Part shown: piece after piece, positions 1 to 10,800 of the stretch
Numbering within the stretch: position 1 is the stretch's first letter
How the letters are laid out: each line of letters begins with the position of its first letter
DNA from: Hyphomicrobiales bacterium
GTDB lineage: Bacteria; Pseudomonadota; Alphaproteobacteria; Rhizobiales; Beijerinckiaceae
Length of the DNA: 64,000 nucleotides
Direction of reading: 5' to 3'
Assembly (NCBI GenBank): GCA_027483895.1
Contig: JAIXTP010000011.1
Span: 62,001-126,000 of the forward strand
Made by a program: the position numbers and the translations under genes
The notes under the pieces: model-generated
Database searches by the model: none
What the model was told of the DNA's origin: nothing
What the model saw: the letters and a program-made list of their open reading frames with translations, nothing else

Positions 1-3
1 TCC

Positions 4-3000
4 TTACAGAGCCTTCAGAATGGTGTCGAACATGTCGCGCGCGGTCATGACCACGCGCGCGGCGGCCTGATAGGCCTGCTGGTAGCGCATGAGATCCGCG
101 GCCTCGTCGTCGAGATTGACGGAGGTGCGGTTCTCGAACGCGCCCATCAGATCGGATGCGGCGCGGCCGGCGGATTCGGCGGTGAGATTGGCCGATCGGC
201 CCGCCGAGGCGATCCGCGCGGCGGCGGCGATGTAGACGTCCTGGAACGAGCCGGAACCCGGGCCCAACGAATCCTTGGTGCGGAGCTCGGCGAGCAGCAG
301 CGCATTGCGCGCGTCGCCGGTGCGGCTGACGTCGCGGACGATGGTGAACTCGTCGCCGGGCTGCGCGACGCCGCTGACGCTGAATCGCAGGCCCTGATAT
401 TCGACCGCCTCGCCTTCGACATAGGCGCGCTCGGCCAGACGGACGTTCGAGGCGCGGTCGACGATCGCGACGCGGCTGCCCGAAAGAACCTGCACTTTGA
501 TGTCGGGGATGACGGGATCGGTACGCGTCATGTCCTCGGGGAAGCGGCCCACGAGGGAGCGCGTCTCGCCGCCGCGGATCACGACGATCAGATCCTCCGG
601 GATCGGACCCTTCAGCGTGAGGGCCGAGGCCACGCGCGAGACGCTTTTCGAGGCGTCGACGGTGGTGGCGTCCGGCACGGTGGAGAGGACCGAAATCTCG
701 GCGGTCGACCGTTCGGTCTCGGCCAGCCCGAGATCGACGAGGGCCTGACGATCGGCCGGCGTCCCCTCGACGATCTTGAAGTCCGGTGCGCTCGAACGCA
801 GCGCGAGCCTACCGTTCTCGATGCTCCAGGTCATGGTGACGGGCACTTCGGTGCCCGCAAGCTTGGTGAAGCTGCCGGTGGCCCCGGAGATGAAGACCTG
901 CGAGGTCGTGCCGCCGAAGGTGACGTTGATGAGCCGCCCCTCGTCGAGCGCCGCGTCGCGCGTCGCCGGATCGACATAGGGAACGTCCTTGCCGCGGATG
1001 ACGGTCATCCGTTCGACGGTGAGATCCGCGCCCTTGAAGCCGAGCGCGGCGGCGTCGGTGCGCCGGGCGGCGCTGCCCGCGAGAATCTGCAGATCGGGAT
1101 CGGCGGAACTGAGGACGAGCCGCCCGTCGGTCCCGTAGGACCAATCGAGCGTGGCGCCGCCTTCGGTGACGCTGCCCGAACCGGACGCGCCGATTGCGAC
1201 TTCGCGCACGGCGCCGCCGAGGAAGACCTGCAAGGTGCCGCCGGCGGTCGCGGGGGCCGCGGCCTGAATTCTGGTGGTCGTCGCGCCGGCGAGGCCGAGC
1301 GTTGCGGCATCGGTGCCGGAGAAGACGACGTCCGGACCGTCGCCCGCATTCAGGGCCGCGGGCAAGGTCATCGTCACGGCGTAGGGCTTGCCGCCGGCGA
1401 CGTCCTGTGACGCGTCGTACGAGATGCCGAAGCGAAGGGCGAGCGGGCCGTCCACGGTGAACACGCCGCCTTCGAGACGATTGCCCGCCGTATCCTTGGA
1501 GCGCTCGAAGGTGACGCGGTGCTCGAGCCCGTTGACCTTCACGGTGAAGGACAGCTTGTCGGTGGCGGCGCCGCCCAGCGCGAAATCGGCGCCCTTGACG
1601 CTGCGCTGCGGCGCGTTGCGCAGCAAGGCCGCCATCATGCGGTCCGTGATCGCTTCGGCGTCGAGGCCCGCGATGTCGTCGCCCGCCAGGCGAACCCCGG
1701 GTAGGCCCGTCACGTCCAGAGCGTAGACCGCACCCGCAAGCGGACTTCCGGCATTGTCGGTCTGGACGGCGTCGGTTTCGGGATGAGCGAAAACAGCGAC
1801 CCGACGCGATCCGTCGAGCTGTTGGGCGACGGTGAGCGGCGCGGAGACGCTCGAGATCAAAAGATTGCGGTAGTTCGCGGTCTCGCCGGGAGGCGCATAG
1901 ACCGAATCCGACCGGAAGCCGTTCTCGGCGGTAAGCAGCGCGGCCGCATCGGCGACGCCGAGCGGCGTGCCCGTCAGCTGCCGTCCTTCACGCGTGAAGA
2001 GCAGGATCTCGCCGCCGCTCCGGCCGCTTTCCAGCGGTGAAACCGTCCGTTCGAGACCCGAGATCGACAGCTCCGCGATGGAGGTTCCGCCGAGCGCGTT
2101 GACGGTGAGAATGCCGGCCGAGGACGAGGCATAGAGACGATCGTCGAGGCCTTGCGCCTTCAGGGATACGTTGATCGCGTCCGCGAAGGACTTCGCGGTG
2201 ACCCCGGTCAGATCGAAGTTCAGAACCGTGTCGGACTGCGAGTCGCCTAGGCGGAAGCGCATCGACGGCGTGGTCTGCGCGAGAACGTCGTTCTCGTCGA
2301 TGCGGAACGCGGCGGCGGAGAGGCTGCCGAGCGCGGCGAGCGTGACGTCGCGGGCGCCCGACGGGATCGCGGCGACGACGCCGTCGCGGTTGAGCCCCAC
2401 GGCCGAGGCCGGAGACAGGGAGCGGCTGAGCACGTCCTGAATGCCGGGCAGGTTCGGCGGCGAAGTGTCGCCCGTGCCGGACTCGAGCCGGATGTCGGCC
2501 GTACCGACATTGGTGTTGGACGGGTCGGCATAGCGCGGGAGCGCCACGGCGAGCTTCGACGGATCGCTGACCAGCATCCGGATGCCGGCCGCGGCCTTGT
2601 CGAGCGGCGCGACGGTGAAGGCGTCGCCGTTCTTGGGAATGCCCGAGAACTGGAACCGGATCTGGTCGATCGTCAATTCGTTGCGGCCGGATACGACGGA
2701 TGCGCGGTTCGAGGACGTGACGGTCCAGAGCTGCGTTCCGGCATCGTAGACGGCGGTGTAGGAGAGGTTCTGCAGCGAGGTCGCACCGGAGACGTCGATC
2801 CGAATCTCGCCCGACCCGGAATTGCGGGGCTCGGGCTTCGCTTCGAGGCTTTCGGTGGAGAAGAGCTGCGCGCCGTCCTTCCCCGAAAGGTCCACGCCGA
2901 GCCGATGTTGGCGGTTCATCATGTCGGCGAATGCGACGGCGAGCCTGTTGATGTCGTCGCGGGCCTGAGCGGCGTCATGGAAATAGTCCATCGCCCCGGC

Positions 3001-3834
3001 TATGGCGCCGCTTCTCAGCTCGTTGGTGATCGAGTTCGTCTTGTAGGGGTCGACGACGATCTCGATCTTTTCGCCGACGAGCTTCATCTGCAGCGGCAGG
3101 GTATCGCGACCGGAGATGATCTTGGGACCGCTGGTGCTGTCGCCGAGATACACGTCGACGGCGCCCGTCGGCTGTTCGCGGACCGTGATGCCGACCAGTT
3201 TGCTGAGATCCCCCAGCAGCTTGTCGCGCTGGTCCATGATGTCGAGCGCAGGGTTCGCGGCGCTGCTGCGCATCATCTCGCCGTTCAGAGATGCGAGCTG
3301 GCCAGTGAGGATATTGACCTGCGCCAGGCCGGCCTCGACAGACGACCGGGCGGCGTCGAGCTCGGAGGCTACGATCGAGTCCTGACTGCGGAATTGGCCG
3401 ACGACCTGATCGGCGGCGTCGAGCACGGACTGGCGCGCGGGGATCGATGTCGGCGAGGCCGAAAGATCCTGCAGGCGCGAGAAGAGATCCTGCACGGCCG
3501 TATTGATCGTCGTCGGCGTGGTCAGGAGGCCCTTTTCGAGCCGCGACAGGTTTTCGGAAAGCGCCTGCGCACGCGAGGAATCGGAGACCGCATTCCACAT
3601 GCGGGCCTGAAGGAAGGAATCCGTCGCGCGCGCGACCCTGTCGACAACGACGCCGGAACCGGCGCCCCCGACGAGCGTGGTCGGCGTCGCGGCCCGGGAG
3701 GCGATGGTCTGCAGCTGCGCGCTGCGTTTCGCATAGCCCTCGGTATTCGCGTTGACGATGTTGTTGCCGATCACCTCGAGCGACTTGCGGTAGGCCGTAA
3801 GGCCCGAGGCACCGATGCCGAGAATATCCGCCAC
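4..3834 (-). CDS. flgK: Flagellar hook-associated protein 1 (FlgK), very long form
   Basis: FlgK forms the first hook-filament junction ring outside the cell. The N-terminus (ADILGIGASGLTAYRKSLEV, then NNIVNANTEGYAKR) and the C-terminal helix (VNLDDEAADLMRYQQAYQAA) are the conserved FlgK D0 segments that form the coiled coil. The protein is 1276 aa; the family is usually about 450-700 aa. The extra length lies in the central exposed part and includes two related modules at roughly residues 865-950 and 966-1050. The start is GTG, preceded by a good AGGACGGAGA ribosome site. It is the last gene of the flgFGHIJK run in the window; flgL would be expected just past the left edge. The gene is intact (stop at 4-6). 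Confidence 0.95.
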   Translation of the reverse strand: MADILGIGASGLTAYRKSLEVIGNNIVNANTEGYAKRSAQLQTIASRAATPTTLVGGAGSGVVVDRVARATDSFLQARMWNAVSDSSRAQALSENLSRLEKGLLTTPTTINTAVQDLFSRLQDLSASPTSIPARQSVLDAADQVVGQFRSQDSIVASELDAARSSVEAGLAQVNILTGQLASLNGEMMRSSAANPALDIMDQRDKLLGDLSKLVGITVREQPTGAVDVYLGDSTSGPKIISGRDTLPLQMKLVGEKIEIVVDPYKTNSITNELRSGAIAGAMDYFHDAAQARDDINRLAVAFADMMNRQHRLGVDLSGKDGAQLFSTESLEAKPEPRNSGSGEIRIDVSGATSLQNLSYTAVYDAGTQLWTVTSSNRASVVSGRNELTIDQIRFQFSGIPKNGDAFTVAPLDKAAAGIRMLVSDPSKLAVALPRYADPSNTNVGTADIRLESGTGDTSPPNLPGIQDVLSRSLSPASAVGLNRDGVVAAIPSGARDVTLAALGSLSAAAFRIDENDVLAQTTPSMRFRLGDSQSDTVLNFDLTGVTAKSFADAINVSLKAQGLDDRLYASSSAGILTVNALGGTSIAELSISGLERTVSPLESGRSGGEILLFTREGRQLTGTPLGVADAAALLTAENGFRSDSVYAPPGETANYRNLLISSVSAPLTVAQQLDGSRRVAVFAHPETDAVQTDNAGSPLAGAVYALDVTGLPGVRLAGDDIAGLDAEAITDRMMAALLRNAPQRSVKGADFALGGAATDKLSFTVKVNGLEHRVTFERSKDTAGNRLEGGVFTVDGPLALRFGISYDASQDVAGGKPYAVTMTLPAALNAGDGPDVVFSGTDAATLGLAGATTTRIQAAAPATAGGTLQVFLGGAVREVAIGASGSGSVTEGGATLDWSYGTDGRLVLSSADPDLQILAGSAARRTDAAALGFKGADLTVERMTVIRGKDVPYVDPATRDAALDEGRLINVTFGGTTSQVFISGATGSFTKLAGTEVPVTMTWSIENGRLALRSSAPDFKIVEGTPADRQALVDLGLAETERSTAEISVLSTVPDATTVDASKSVSRVASALTLKGPIPEDLIVVIRGGETRSLVGRFPEDMTRTDPVIPDIKVQVLSGSRVAIVDRASNVRLAERAYVEGEAVEYQGLRFSVSGVAQPGDEFTIVRDVSRTGDARNALLLAELRTKDSLGPGSGSFQDVYIAAAARIASAGRSANLTAESAGRAASDLMGAFENRTSVNLDDEAADLMRYQQAYQAAARVVMTARDMFDTILKAL
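670..1242 (-). repeat. Two related modules inside FlgK
   Basis: Two stretches about 100 residues apart align by eye. Both have a beta strand and LGG/FGG turn (LQVFLGGAVREV versus INVTFGGTTSQV), then LDWSYGTDGRLVLSSADPDL versus MTWSIENGRLALRSSAPDF, then an R-Q/T-AL-x-LG segment. This looks like duplication of an outer-surface beta domain that lengthens the protein. It is a protein-level repeat; the DNA has diverged. Confidence 0.6.
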
Positions 3835-3873
3835 GCTCTCCGTCCTCTTTGTCTGTCAGAGCCTTGCGGCTCC

Positions 3874-4191
3874 TCAGCCCTTGCGGCCGGAGCGACGGAA
3901 TTCGGGATCGTAGGCGCGCTTGATCGCGTCTCCGATACCGAGGTTCATCTTCTTGGTGGCGAGATCGGCATAGGCCTGATCCAGCATCGACCGGAAGGAC
4001 GCTTCGCCCTGCCCTTCGAAAAGGCCGTCGGCGAGCTTCGCCTGATGCATCTGCTTCATCATGGTCTGCATGAAGAGCGCCTCGAAGGCCTTGCCCGCCT
4101 GATCCATGGTCGGCTTGCGGCCGACCTTCCTCGCATCCGCGAGGGTGGCGGCGTCTGCGGCGGAGATGCTGCGGGGTCCGACGGTGGGCAT
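3874..4191 (-). CDS. flgJ: Rod-binding protein FlgJ, N-terminal domain only
   Basis: This 105-aa protein has the FlgJ rod-scaffolding (rod-binding) domain: FEALFMQTMMKQMHQAKLA, then GEASFRSMLDQAYADL. It acts in the periplasm during rod assembly. The C-terminal muramidase domain of gammaproteobacterial FlgJ (about 300 aa in total) is absent. That is normal in many alphaproteobacteria, including R. sphaeroides, where a separate transglycosylase opens the wall; no such gene is visible in this window. It lies 10 bp downstream of flgI and 39 bp upstream of flgK. Confidence 0.9.
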   Translation of the reverse strand: MPTVGPRSISAADAATLADARKVGRKPTMDQAGKAFEALFMQTMMKQMHQAKLADGLFEGQGEASFRSMLDQAYADLATKKMNLGIGDAIKRAYDPEFRRSGRKG

Positions 4192-4201
4192 GGCGTCCTC
4201 C

Positions 4202-5362
4202 TCAGATCACGATCAGATCGGCGTGAAGGGCGCCGGCCTGCTTGAGGGCCTCGAGGATCGCGACCAGGTCGCTCGGCGTGGCGCCGACATTGTTGATGGC
4301 GTCCACGATGTTCGAGAGCTGCACGCCGGGCGCGAAGAGGAAGGTGCGCGCGGGCGGCTGGTTCACGTCGATCTGCGAGTCCTGCGTCACGACCGTCTGG
4401 CCGCCGGGAGGTGCGGCGTTGCCGGGATTGGCGCCCTGCACGTTCACGCCGGCATTCGGCTGCGAGACGTTCTGCTGCTCGCGGATGCGGACCGTGAGGC
4501 TGCCGTGCGAGACCGCGGCCGGCGTCACGCGGACGCCCTCGCCGATCACGATGGTGCCGGTGCGGGAATTGACGATGACGCGGGCCGGAGGCTGCCCGGC
4601 CTCGACCTTGATCTCTTCCACGGCGGCCATGAAGGCGACGCGCTGGTTGAGATCCTTCGGCGCCGCGACCCGGACGGTCGTGGCGTCGAGCGCATAGGCC
4701 GTGCCCTTGCCGAGATCGCGATCGATCGCGCCGGCGAGGCGCGTAGCGGTCGAGAAGTCGGGGACGTGGAGATTGAGCAGCATGGCGGGCGACGACTCGA
4801 AGGGCGTCGCGACCGTGCGTTCGACCGTGGCGCCGCCGGGGATGCGGCCGACGGTGGGGATATTGATGGAGACGTTGGAACCGTTGGCGCCGGTGATGCC
4901 CAGACCGCCGACGGCGAGATTGCCCTGCGCCATCGCGTAGGTCTCGTTGTCGGCGCCGACGAGCTGGGTCATCAGCAGGCTTCCGCCGCGCAGGCTGGTC
5001 GCCTTGCCCATCGCGGAAACGGTGATGTCGAGCTTCTGGCCCGGCTTGGCGAAGGGCGGAAGATCCGCCGTGACCATGACGGCCGCGGCGTTCTTCGCAT
5101 CGAGCGCGTTGGCGTCGACCGTGAGGCCGAAGCGCGCCATGAGGCTCTGCATGCTCTGCTTGGTCGCGGCGACGTTGCCGTCGCCGGTGCCGTTGAGGCC
5201 GACCACGATGCCGTAGCCGACGATCTGGTTCGAGCGGATGCCGGCGACGGACGCGATGTCCTTCACGCGGCGACCGGCGTCGGCGCCCTCGGCAGCACGG
5301 GCGGAGCCCGCGGCGGCGGCGAGGCCGGCGATCAGAAACGGTACGAGCAGGAAGCGGTTCAT
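4202..5362 (-). CDS. flgI: Flagellar P-ring protein FlgI
   Basis: FlgI forms the periplasmic P ring around the rod in the peptidoglycan layer. Evidence is the Sec signal peptide ([19 protein letters not shown], cleaved near SARA-AEG), the conserved [20 protein letters not shown] block and the C-terminal [21 protein letters not shown] chose the ATG at 5362 (386 aa) because GAGGAA stands 10 nt upstream. An in-frame GTG at 5380 overlaps the flgH stop as GTGA and is the alternative start. The position between flgH and flgJ is the classical order. Confidence 0.95.
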   Translation of the reverse strand: MNRFLLVPFLIAGLAAAAGSARAAEGADAGRRVKDIASVAGIRSNQIVGYGIVVGLNGTGDGNVAATKQSMQSLMARFGLTVDANALDAKNAAAVMVTADLPPFAKPGQKLDITVSAMGKATSLRGGSLLMTQLVGADNETYAMAQGNLAVGGLGITGANGSNVSINIPTVGRIPGGATVERTVATPFESSPAMLLNLHVPDFSTATRLAGAIDRDLGKGTAYALDATTVRVAAPKDLNQRVAFMAAVEEIKVEAGQPPARVIVNSRTGTIVIGEGVRVTPAAVSHGSLTVRIREQQNVSQPNAGVNVQGANPGNAAPPGGQTVVTQDSQIDVNQPPARTFLFAPGVQLSNIVDAINNVGATPSDLVAILEALKQAGALHADLIVI

Positions 5363-5376
5363 GACGCGGTCGTTCC

Positions 5377-6063
5377 TCACATCGGGGCGATGTAGTTGAA
5401 GAAGCGGCCGAGCCAGTTCTGCTTGGACGCATCATGCACGTCGCCCGTGCCGGTATAGGTGATGGTGGCCTGAGCGATGCGGCTCGAGTCGACGGTGTTG
5501 CCGGGACGGATGTCCTCGGGGCGGACGAGACCGGCCACCCGGACGAATTCCTCGCCCTGGTTGAGGGTGAGGGCCTTCTCGCCCTGCACCCACATGTTGC
5601 CGTTGTCGTAGACGCGCGTGACCATGACGGTGATCGATCCGCGGATCGAGTTGCTCTGGTTCGCCGCGCCCTGCCCCGAGAAGGAATGGTCGGTCGAGGT
5701 GCTGAAGTTCGCGGAGTCGCGGACCTGCGGGATGTTGAGACCCGGCTTGCCGAACAACGCGCCCGGAAGACCGACCGAGAACTCGCCGCTGCGGGTGAGG
5801 CTCGCATCGTTCGACTTCGAGGCCGCCATGGTCTCGACGAGGTTGATGGTCAGCACGTCGCCGACGCCGCGCGCCCTGCGGTCTCCGACGAAGAAGCCGC
5901 CTTGGGTGCCGGAGAAGATGGCGCCGTCGGGCCGCTTTTCGCGGACCGAGACCACGCTGTCGTAATCCTGCTGGAAGTCCTTGGAGATCTTCGCCTCGCG
6001 CTGGGCCGAACAGCCAGCGGCGAGAAGCGCGCTTCCGAGGGCGAGGGTGCGGACGAGATTCAT
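5377..6063 (-). CDS. flgH: Flagellar L-ring lipoprotein FlgH
   Basis: FlgH is the outer-membrane L-ring lipoprotein. The 228-aa product starts with a lipoprotein signal ending in the lipobox LAAGC (Cys at residue 18). It carries typical FlgH blocks: [10 protein letters not shown], the SRSG-like [32 protein letters not shown] and a C-terminal [12 protein letters not shown]. The ATG at 6063 has GGAGGCGATC in front. It lies 11 bp downstream of flgG. Confidence 0.96.
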   Translation of the reverse strand: MNLVRTLALGSALLAAGCSAQREAKISKDFQQDYDSVVSVREKRPDGAIFSGTQGGFFVGDRRARGVGDVLTINLVETMAASKSNDASLTRSGEFSVGLPGALFGKPGLNIPQVRDSANFSTSTDHSFSGQGAANQSNSIRGSITVMVTRVYDNGNMWVQGEKALTLNQGEEFVRVAGLVRPEDIRPGNTVDSSRIAQATITYTGTGDVHDASKQNWLGRFFNYIAPM

Positions 6064-6074
6064 GATCGCCTCCG

Positions 6075-6860
6075 TCAGACGTTCTGCGTGAGGAAGCGCA
6101 TCATCCCGTCGACCGACGAGATGGCCTTCGAGTTGACCTCGTAGGCGCGCTGGGTCTCGATCATGTTCACGAGTTCCTCGACGACGTTGACGTTCGAGGA
6201 TTCGAGCGCGCCCTGGATCAGCTTGCCGATGCCGTTCTGGCCCGGCGCGCCGACCGTGGGGTCGCCCGAGGCGGGCGTCGCGAGGGCGAAGGACTCGCCC
6301 ATCGGCTTCAGGCCCGCGGGGTTGGCGAAGGAGGCGAGCTCGACCGTGCCGACCTGCTGCAGCGCGGTCTGGCCCGGGATGGCGACCGAGACGATGCCGT
6401 CATTGGCGACGGTGATCGAGGTCGCGTTCGGCGGGACGGTGATGGCGGGTTCGAGCGGATAGCCGTTGGCCGAGACGACCTGGCCCTGCGCGTTGCGGGA
6501 GAAATTGCCCGCGCGGGTGTAGCCGATCTGGCCGTTGGGCATCAGCACCTGGAAGAAGCCGGGCCCGTCGACGGTGAGGTCGAGCGAGTTGTCGGTGTTG
6601 ATGATGTTGCCCTGGGTGTAGAGCTTTTCGGACGAGACGACGCGGACGCCGGTGCCGACGGCGAGGCCGGTCGGGAGCGTCGTGTTCTGCGACGTCTGCG
6701 CGCCCACCTCGCGGGTGTTCTGGTAGAGCAGCGTCTCGAAATTCGCGCGGTCGCGCTTGAAGCCGACCGTGTTCACGTTCGCGAGGTTGTTCGAGATCAC
6801 GCTCATGCGCGTCTGCTGGGCGTTCAGACCCGTCTTTGCAACGTGGAGGGCGTCGGCCAT
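6075..6860 (-). CDS. flgG: Distal rod protein FlgG
   Basis: FlgG forms the distal rod. The length (261 aa) is standard. The N-terminal helix (HVAKTGLNAQQTRMSVISNN, then LANVNTVGFKRDRANFE) and the C-terminal helix (NVVEELVNMIETQRAYEVNS) are the hallmark axial-protein ends. The internal GYTRAGNFSRNAQGQVVSANG segment is characteristic of FlgG. It is preceded by flgF and followed by flgH with short gaps, so it is co-transcribed from the promoter in front of flgF. Confidence 0.97.
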   Translation of the reverse strand: MADALHVAKTGLNAQQTRMSVISNNLANVNTVGFKRDRANFETLLYQNTREVGAQTSQNTTLPTGLAVGTGVRVVSSEKLYTQGNIINTDNSLDLTVDGPGFFQVLMPNGQIGYTRAGNFSRNAQGQVVSANGYPLEPAITVPPNATSITVANDGIVSVAIPGQTALQQVGTVELASFANPAGLKPMGESFALATPASGDPTVGAPGQNGIGKLIQGALESSNVNVVEELVNMIETQRAYEVNSKAISSVDGMMRFLTQNV

Positions 6861-6892
6861 GGGGCTTCTCCTTGCGTTCCGTGGGCGACCGC

Positions 6893-7642
6893 TCAGCGGT
6901 CGGTCCTCATCAGTCGTGCGGTATCGGCGTCGAGATCCTTGGCGGTGGAGATGAGTTTGACCTTCATCTCGTAGGCGCGGGACGTCTCGATCATCTCGAT
7001 CATGGATTCGATGGAATTGACGTTGCTGGCCTCGAGGAAGCCCGAGGACAGCGCGACATTGGGGTCGGGGTCGGGGATCCGACCGGTCTCCGGCCGAAGG
7101 AAGCCGTCGAGGCCCTTGCGGAGCTCGGCGCTCGGCGCGGTGACGAGGCGCACGCGGCCGACGGGGACCGCGGCGGCGCCGATGGCGGCGCCGACCGGCG
7201 CGATGGAGATCGTTCCGTCGCGGGCGACCTCGATGCGCTCATAGGGCGGGACCGTGATCGGCCCGCCGTCGCCCATGACCTCGATGTTCTCGCCGTTGCG
7301 GAGAATGCGGTCCTGACCGACGGTGAAGTCGCCGCGCCGGGTGAGGACTTCCTCGCCGTTCGCGGTGCGGGCCACGATGTAGCCCTCGCCGTCCACCGCC
7401 GTGTCCAGAGGACGGTCGGTCGGGATCAGGGTGGCGGCCATCGTATCGACGGACGTCTTGCCGCGGCCCGCGAAGACGCGGTCCTCGAGCCCGTCATGCT
7501 TGAGGTAGAAGGACGTCAGGGTGTTGCCCACGTCCCGGCGGTAGCCGATCGTGTTCTGGTTCGCGAGGTTCGACGCGATGATCCGCTGGTTGTCGGCCAG
7601 CAGCCGCATCGAATTGAGCGCGACCTGCGTCATCCTGTCCAA
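6893..7642 (-). CDS. flgF: Proximal rod protein FlgF
   Basis: FlgF is a proximal rod protein of the FlgF/FlgG family (249 aa). The N-terminal ALNSMRLLADNQRIIASNLA and the C-terminal SIESMIEMIETSRAYEMKVK are the conserved ends. I place the start at a TTG (7642): it gives MDRMTQVALNS, and AGGAG lies 8 nt upstream. An ATG at 7672 would lie upstream of that ribosome site and looks less likely. It is first gene of the flgFGHIJK unit, with a sigma-54 element about 100 bp upstream. Confidence 0.92.
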   Translation of the reverse strand: MDRMTQVALNSMRLLADNQRIIASNLANQNTIGYRRDVGNTLTSFYLKHDGLEDRVFAGRGKTSVDTMAATLIPTDRPLDTAVDGEGYIVARTANGEEVLTRRGDFTVGQDRILRNGENIEVMGDGGPITVPPYERIEVARDGTISIAPVGAAIGAAAVPVGRVRLVTAPSAELRKGLDGFLRPETGRIPDPDPNVALSSGFLEASNVNSIESMIEMIETSRAYEMKVKLISTAKDLDADTARLMRTDR

Positions 7643-7739
7643 AGCGGGAACTCCTCGTTCACCCGGCTTCATCCGCCTGTGCGTGCCCCCGTCGGATTTC
7701 CGACGCTCCGGCCCGCACGGGCTTTCTCGGACAGAGACT

Positions 7740-7755
7740 TACAATTTTCGTGCCG
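7740..7755 (-). promoter_or_regulatory. Sigma-54 promoter of flgF
   Basis: On the minus strand the sequence reads CGGCACG-AAAA-TTGTA, against the consensus TGGCACG-N4-TTGCW. The -24 half is one arm of an inverted repeat (CGTGCCGG-CATGA-CCGGCACG, 7749-7769). Transcription would start near 7728, giving a leader of about 85 nt before the TTG of flgF. Confidence 0.75.
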
Positions 7756-7801
7756 GCATGACCGGCACGCGTATAACCTATGATTTCAACGGTTTATGAC
7801 G

Positions 7802-7829
7802 GAGAGGCCGCCCCGAAGGGCGGCCTCTC
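7802..7829 (-). terminator. Strong hairpin after flgE
   Basis: A perfect 12-bp stem (GAGAGGCCGCCC / GGGCGGCCTCTC) closes a TTCG tetraloop when read on the minus strand, 20 bp after the flgE stop. No T run follows, so it may be a terminator, a processing or stability element, or both. It separates flgBCDE from flgFGHIJK. Confidence 0.65.
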
Positions 7830-7849
7830 ACGGATCAGTCGGAGCCGCG

Positions 7850-10800
7850 TCAGCCGCGGATCTGGATGATCGTGTTGGTCAGCGTGGTGGTGGTCTCGAT
7901 CGCCTTGGCGTTCGCCTGGAAGTTACGCTGGGCGGTGATGAGGTTCACCAGTTCTTCCGTGATGTCGACGTTGGAGCGTTCGAGCGAGCCCGACTGCACC
8001 GTGCCGAAGCCGTCCGAACCCGCTTCGCCGAGCAGCGCGTCGCCGGAGACCGAGGTCGCGACGTAGTTCGCGTTGCCGACCTGCTTGAGGCCGTTCGGGT
8101 TGTTGAAGTTCGCCAGGATGATCTTGCCGAGCGCCTTCGTCTGGCCGTTGGTGTAGTTCGCGCGGACCGTGCCCGAAGCGTCGATGTCGAGGCCGTCGAG
8201 ACGGCCGGACGGGAAGCCGTCCTGCGTCAGCGAGAGCACCGAGAACGGCTGCGAGTACTGGGTCGAGAACTTGCCGTAGTCGATGTTCAGGCGGATGAGG
8301 TCCGAACCGTTCGACGGGTCGAAGGGCGAGTAGATCACGCCTTCCTTCGGAGAGACGAGCTTGCCGAAGGTGTCGAAGGTCAGTTCGCCCTGGTCGAGAT
8401 AGAGCGGGAACCAGTTCTGCACCTTGTCGGGCTTCTGGGTGACGATCTCGCCCTTGTCGTTGATGTAGAGAAGGTTGCCTTCGGCGTCCTTCGCCTGTTC
8501 GAGATTGGTGATGATCGGCACTTCGCCGCGCGTCTGCGTGACGTTGCGCAGACCGAAGTTCGGATGACCGACGACGTTGATCTGCGAGTCCGAGCCAGAG
8601 GTGCCCGACGTGAAGATCAGCCGGTTGTTGTCCGGGTCGAACTTCACGGTGACGCCGCTGACCGTACGGCCCGTGGCGGGGTCCTCGATCTGGTTCACGC
8701 GTTCCTGGATCGCCGCCGCGAAGGTCTCGCCCGTATAGGCACGGATCGGAAGCGTGATCGTGCCCACGATGCCGTCGACCGTGAAGGTCATGATGTTTTC
8801 GCCGAGGGACTCGTTGAGCACGAAGGTCTGGTTCAGCGGAACGATGGCGCGGTTGCCGGTGACGACGGCCGAGGTGGAGGCCAGCCCCTTGCCGGACACG
8901 GTCTGGGTCGCAAGACCCGAGCCGATGCCGAGCAGGAAGTTGGTTCCGCCCTGATACGGGCTTTCCTCGGTATTGCCGAGCCGCGCCGTGCCGATCCGCA
9001 GACCCGCGACCGAGCCGCCCTCGCCCACCGCCTCGATGCTTTCCACCGTCCCGTCGACGCGCAGCGTCGAGACGAAGGACGAACCGTCCGAGGGGCCGCG
9101 GACGAGCAGACGGTTGCCGAAGACGGCGATCGAGAAGGAGTCGCCGAGGGTCGTCGACGTATTCTGGTTGCCGTCCATGACCGTGGTCAGGACGCCCGCG
9201 ATTCCGGTCGCGGCATAATTGGTCGACAGGTCGTCGACATCGCCGTCGCCGGGCCCGTAGATGATCGTGACGGTGTCGTTGTCGACGAAGACCGAACGGC
9301 CCGATCCGGGACCGAAGGTGGTGGACGCGTCCAGCGCGGCCTTGATCTTCGCGGCCACTTCGCCCTTCGAGTCGGTGCTCGCCACGGACACGCTCACGCC
9401 GCCGACGGTGATGCTGCCGGACGTGGTCGGCCCCGTCGAGATGCGGAGGGTCTGGGTTTCCTGAACGGTGACGTTGGGAGCGGAGGCGGTGGTCTGCGTC
9501 ACCGTCGCGCCCGAGCCGGTCGTACCTGCCGTCACGGGGATCGCGCTCACGTCGCCCTCGCCCGGGCCGTACACGATGGTGATCGTATCGCCCGACACGT
9601 TGACGTTGCGGCCGCTGTGATAATTGTAGTCGAGGGAGTCATCGAGAGCGGACTTCACCAGAGCGGCCACTTCCGACGCGGTCTTGGCGCTCGGGATGGA
9701 CACGGAAACCCCGCCGACGGTCATGGTTCCGGCAGCGGTTGCCGCGTTGAACTTGACGGTCTGCGTCTCCTGAAAGTTCACGCCCTCGGCGAAGGCTTCC
9801 ACCAGAGCTGCGCCGGTCAGAGCAGAGCTCGCCTTGTTGGTCCAGCTGATCTTCCGGCCGGCGACTTCGATGGAGAGGGTTTCGCCGTTGGCGACGGTGC
9901 GGCTCGACAGGTCATAGCTGTCGCGCTGCGGCACGGCCGCCGTGCTGAGCTCGGCTCGTCCCACCTTCACGCTGCTGCTCTCGCCGGTCTTGCCGGAGAC
10001 GAAGCTGAACTGCCGCGAGTCCTTGTTGTAGGTGACGTTGATGCCGAAGCGGTGATCGAGCGGATCGAGGATGTATTCGCCGTCGGGCACCAGATCGTTG
10101 CCGACCCACTGCGTGCCCGCGCGGATCAGGGTTTCCGGAGTGACCGCCTGCAGCGGGACGCCGAGGCTCGAACCGGCCATCGGCTCTTCCGGCACGAACA
10201 CCTGGAAGCTGTTGAAGCGGGCGCTGATCTCGCTCGCGCTCGGTCCGATGAGGTTGCGGTTGGCCGTGAAGGTCAGGGCGCGCTTGGAGACGTCGTAGCC
10301 GACGGTGATCGGCCAGGTCTCGGGCTTGGTATTGTCGACCCAACTGCTGCTCGACTTGCCGAGATCGAGATAGCGTTCGTTCATCTGCTCGTTGAGCTTG
10401 GTCTGGACGAGGGAGATGAGTTCGTCGCGGGTGAGCTGGAGGTCGCGGTTGGGGGCGACGGCGCCCGCGCCGTCGAGCGGCGTACCCGTGGAACCCGCCG
10501 AACCGAGCAGGTCGATCTCGATCGGATCGGCGAGGCCCTGCGGGTTGCCGTCTTCGTCGAGCTTGAAGAGGTTCAGCTTGATGATGTCGTTGCCGGAAAC
10601 GACGGTGCCGCCGGACCGCTGATAGGAGTCCGTGACCTTGATGTATTTGTCGTCGCCGAAATATTCGTTGACCGCGCGGGTCATCTCGGCCGCGAGTTCG
10701 GTACCCGTATAGCTCCCGGCGTTGATGCTGATCGAGACCGGCTCGGAGCCGTCCACGGAGATCGTGAACATGTCCTTGCCCCAGAAGGGCGGGTTCGATT

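Noticed and set aside
3874..4191. FlgJ looks truncated because it lacks the muramidase domain
   Set aside because: FlgJ with only the rod-binding domain is normal in many alphaproteobacteria, so this is not a broken gene.
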